Source of the DNA: Archangium gephyra
GTDB taxonomy: Bacteria > Myxococcota > Myxococcia > Myxococcales > Myxococcaceae
DNA: 64,000 nucleotides
Reading direction: 5' to 3'
Assembly: GCF_001027285.1 (NCBI RefSeq)
Contig: NZ_CP011509.1
Location: forward strand, 1,434,501-1,498,500
Below the pieces are notes generated by a model. It made no database searches and was not told where the DNA came from. It saw only the letters and a program-made list of their open reading frames with translations. The position numbers and the translations under genes were made by a program. This document shows, in pieces, positions 63,659-64,000 of this stretch. The number at the start of each line of letters is the position of its first letter. Within the stretch, counting starts at the first letter, position 1.

Positions 63659-63973
63659 TCAAACTGGGGTGGGTAGTTCCTCAAGCCAAGCGAGCAGCAA
63701 GTCTGCCAAGATGCTCGGGTCTTCAATCACCCATCGGGATTCGAACAACTGTGGGTGCCACTGACTGGGGCTGTATCCGGTAGGACGACGCGTCCTCTTT
63801 GCTACGATCCATGAGTGGCGAGGATCCTTGGGCCGACGATAAAGGATCGAACCTACTTGGTGCCCACTGGCGACATCGAGAAAGGGCGCGAGTGCCCCGT
63901 ACGTGGCTCGCAAGCGGCGTGCGTCTAGACAGTTAAGGACGAGCTCGAGGGCTTCAAGTCGTTGCGGATTCAT
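63659..63973 (-). CDS. Uncharacterised 104-residue protein
   Basis: This small soluble protein (LVLNCLDARRLRATYGALAPFLDVASG, WIVAKRTRRPTGYSPSQWHP, WVIEDPSILADLLLAWLEEL) has no signal peptide. GGAGG lies 6 nt before the ATG at 63973. It is complete within the window, but any gene upstream of it lies outside. No family is recognised. Confidence 0.6.
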   Translation of the reverse strand: MNPQRLEALELVLNCLDARRLRATYGALAPFLDVASGHQVGSILYRRPKDPRHSWIVAKRTRRPTGYSPSQWHPQLFESRWVIEDPSILADLLLAWLEELPTPV

Positions 63974-64000
63974 GAACTGCCTCCGTTCTGCGTGTGATGG

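Overview
The window is a GC-rich, densely coded chromosomal segment. Its gene content points to a myxobacterium, probably of the suborder Cystobacterineae (Archangium/Cystobacter-like). Pointers are two large Ser/Thr protein kinases and a PP2C phosphatase, a DUF2378 protein known mainly from myxobacteria, a SitA-like lipoprotein toxin with an Imm11-type immunity protein, and many lipoproteins. I saw no rRNA, tRNA, CRISPR array, insertion sequence or phage gene.

Layout. 0-13 kb: ligA, a C69 dipeptidase, a PP2C phosphatase, a YdeP-type molybdopterin oxidoreductase, the toxin/immunity pair, endonuclease V, an alpha/beta hydrolase and an OPT transporter broken by a one-base frameshift. 13-19 kb: an HD phosphohydrolase, an RnfD-like membrane protein overlapping a DUF2330 protein, and a kinase fused to a WD40 propeller. 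19-25 kb: a tightly coupled minus-strand operon of di-haem cytochrome c, LodA-like CTQ oxidase, LodB-like flavoprotein and a propeller/choice-of-anchor protein. 25-34 kb: a hydrolase, a sulfatase/methyltransferase/small membrane protein operon, a frameshifted glutaminyl-tRNA synthetase with a GatB/YqeY-like tail, and a RoxA-like di-haem lipoprotein.

34-46 kb: lipoproteins, a Baeyer-Villiger-type monooxygenase, a ketopantoate-reductase-like protein, a vanadium haloperoxidase, and a SsuA/SsuC/SsuB-type ABC transporter. The ATPase of that transporter carries an intact N-terminal cysteine dioxygenase domain. 46-53 kb: a PEGA-domain kinase converges with three tandem paralogues of unknown function that overlap by 4 nt, followed by a lipase-like protein. 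53-64 kb: an ECF sigma factor with a ChrR-type zinc anti-sigma factor, DUF2378, ankyrin and unknown exported proteins, a PAS/GAF histidine kinase, a YbhB-like protein, a methyltransferase and two unrecognised genes at the right edge.

The observations most worth following are the cysteine dioxygenase-ABC ATPase fusion, the cytochrome/LodA/LodB/propeller operon, the three tandem paralogues with a duplicated two-cysteine domain, and the SitA-like toxin/immunity pair. The two frameshifts (OPT, glnS) both lie in short G/C runs, so sequencing error must be excluded before calling them pseudogenes.
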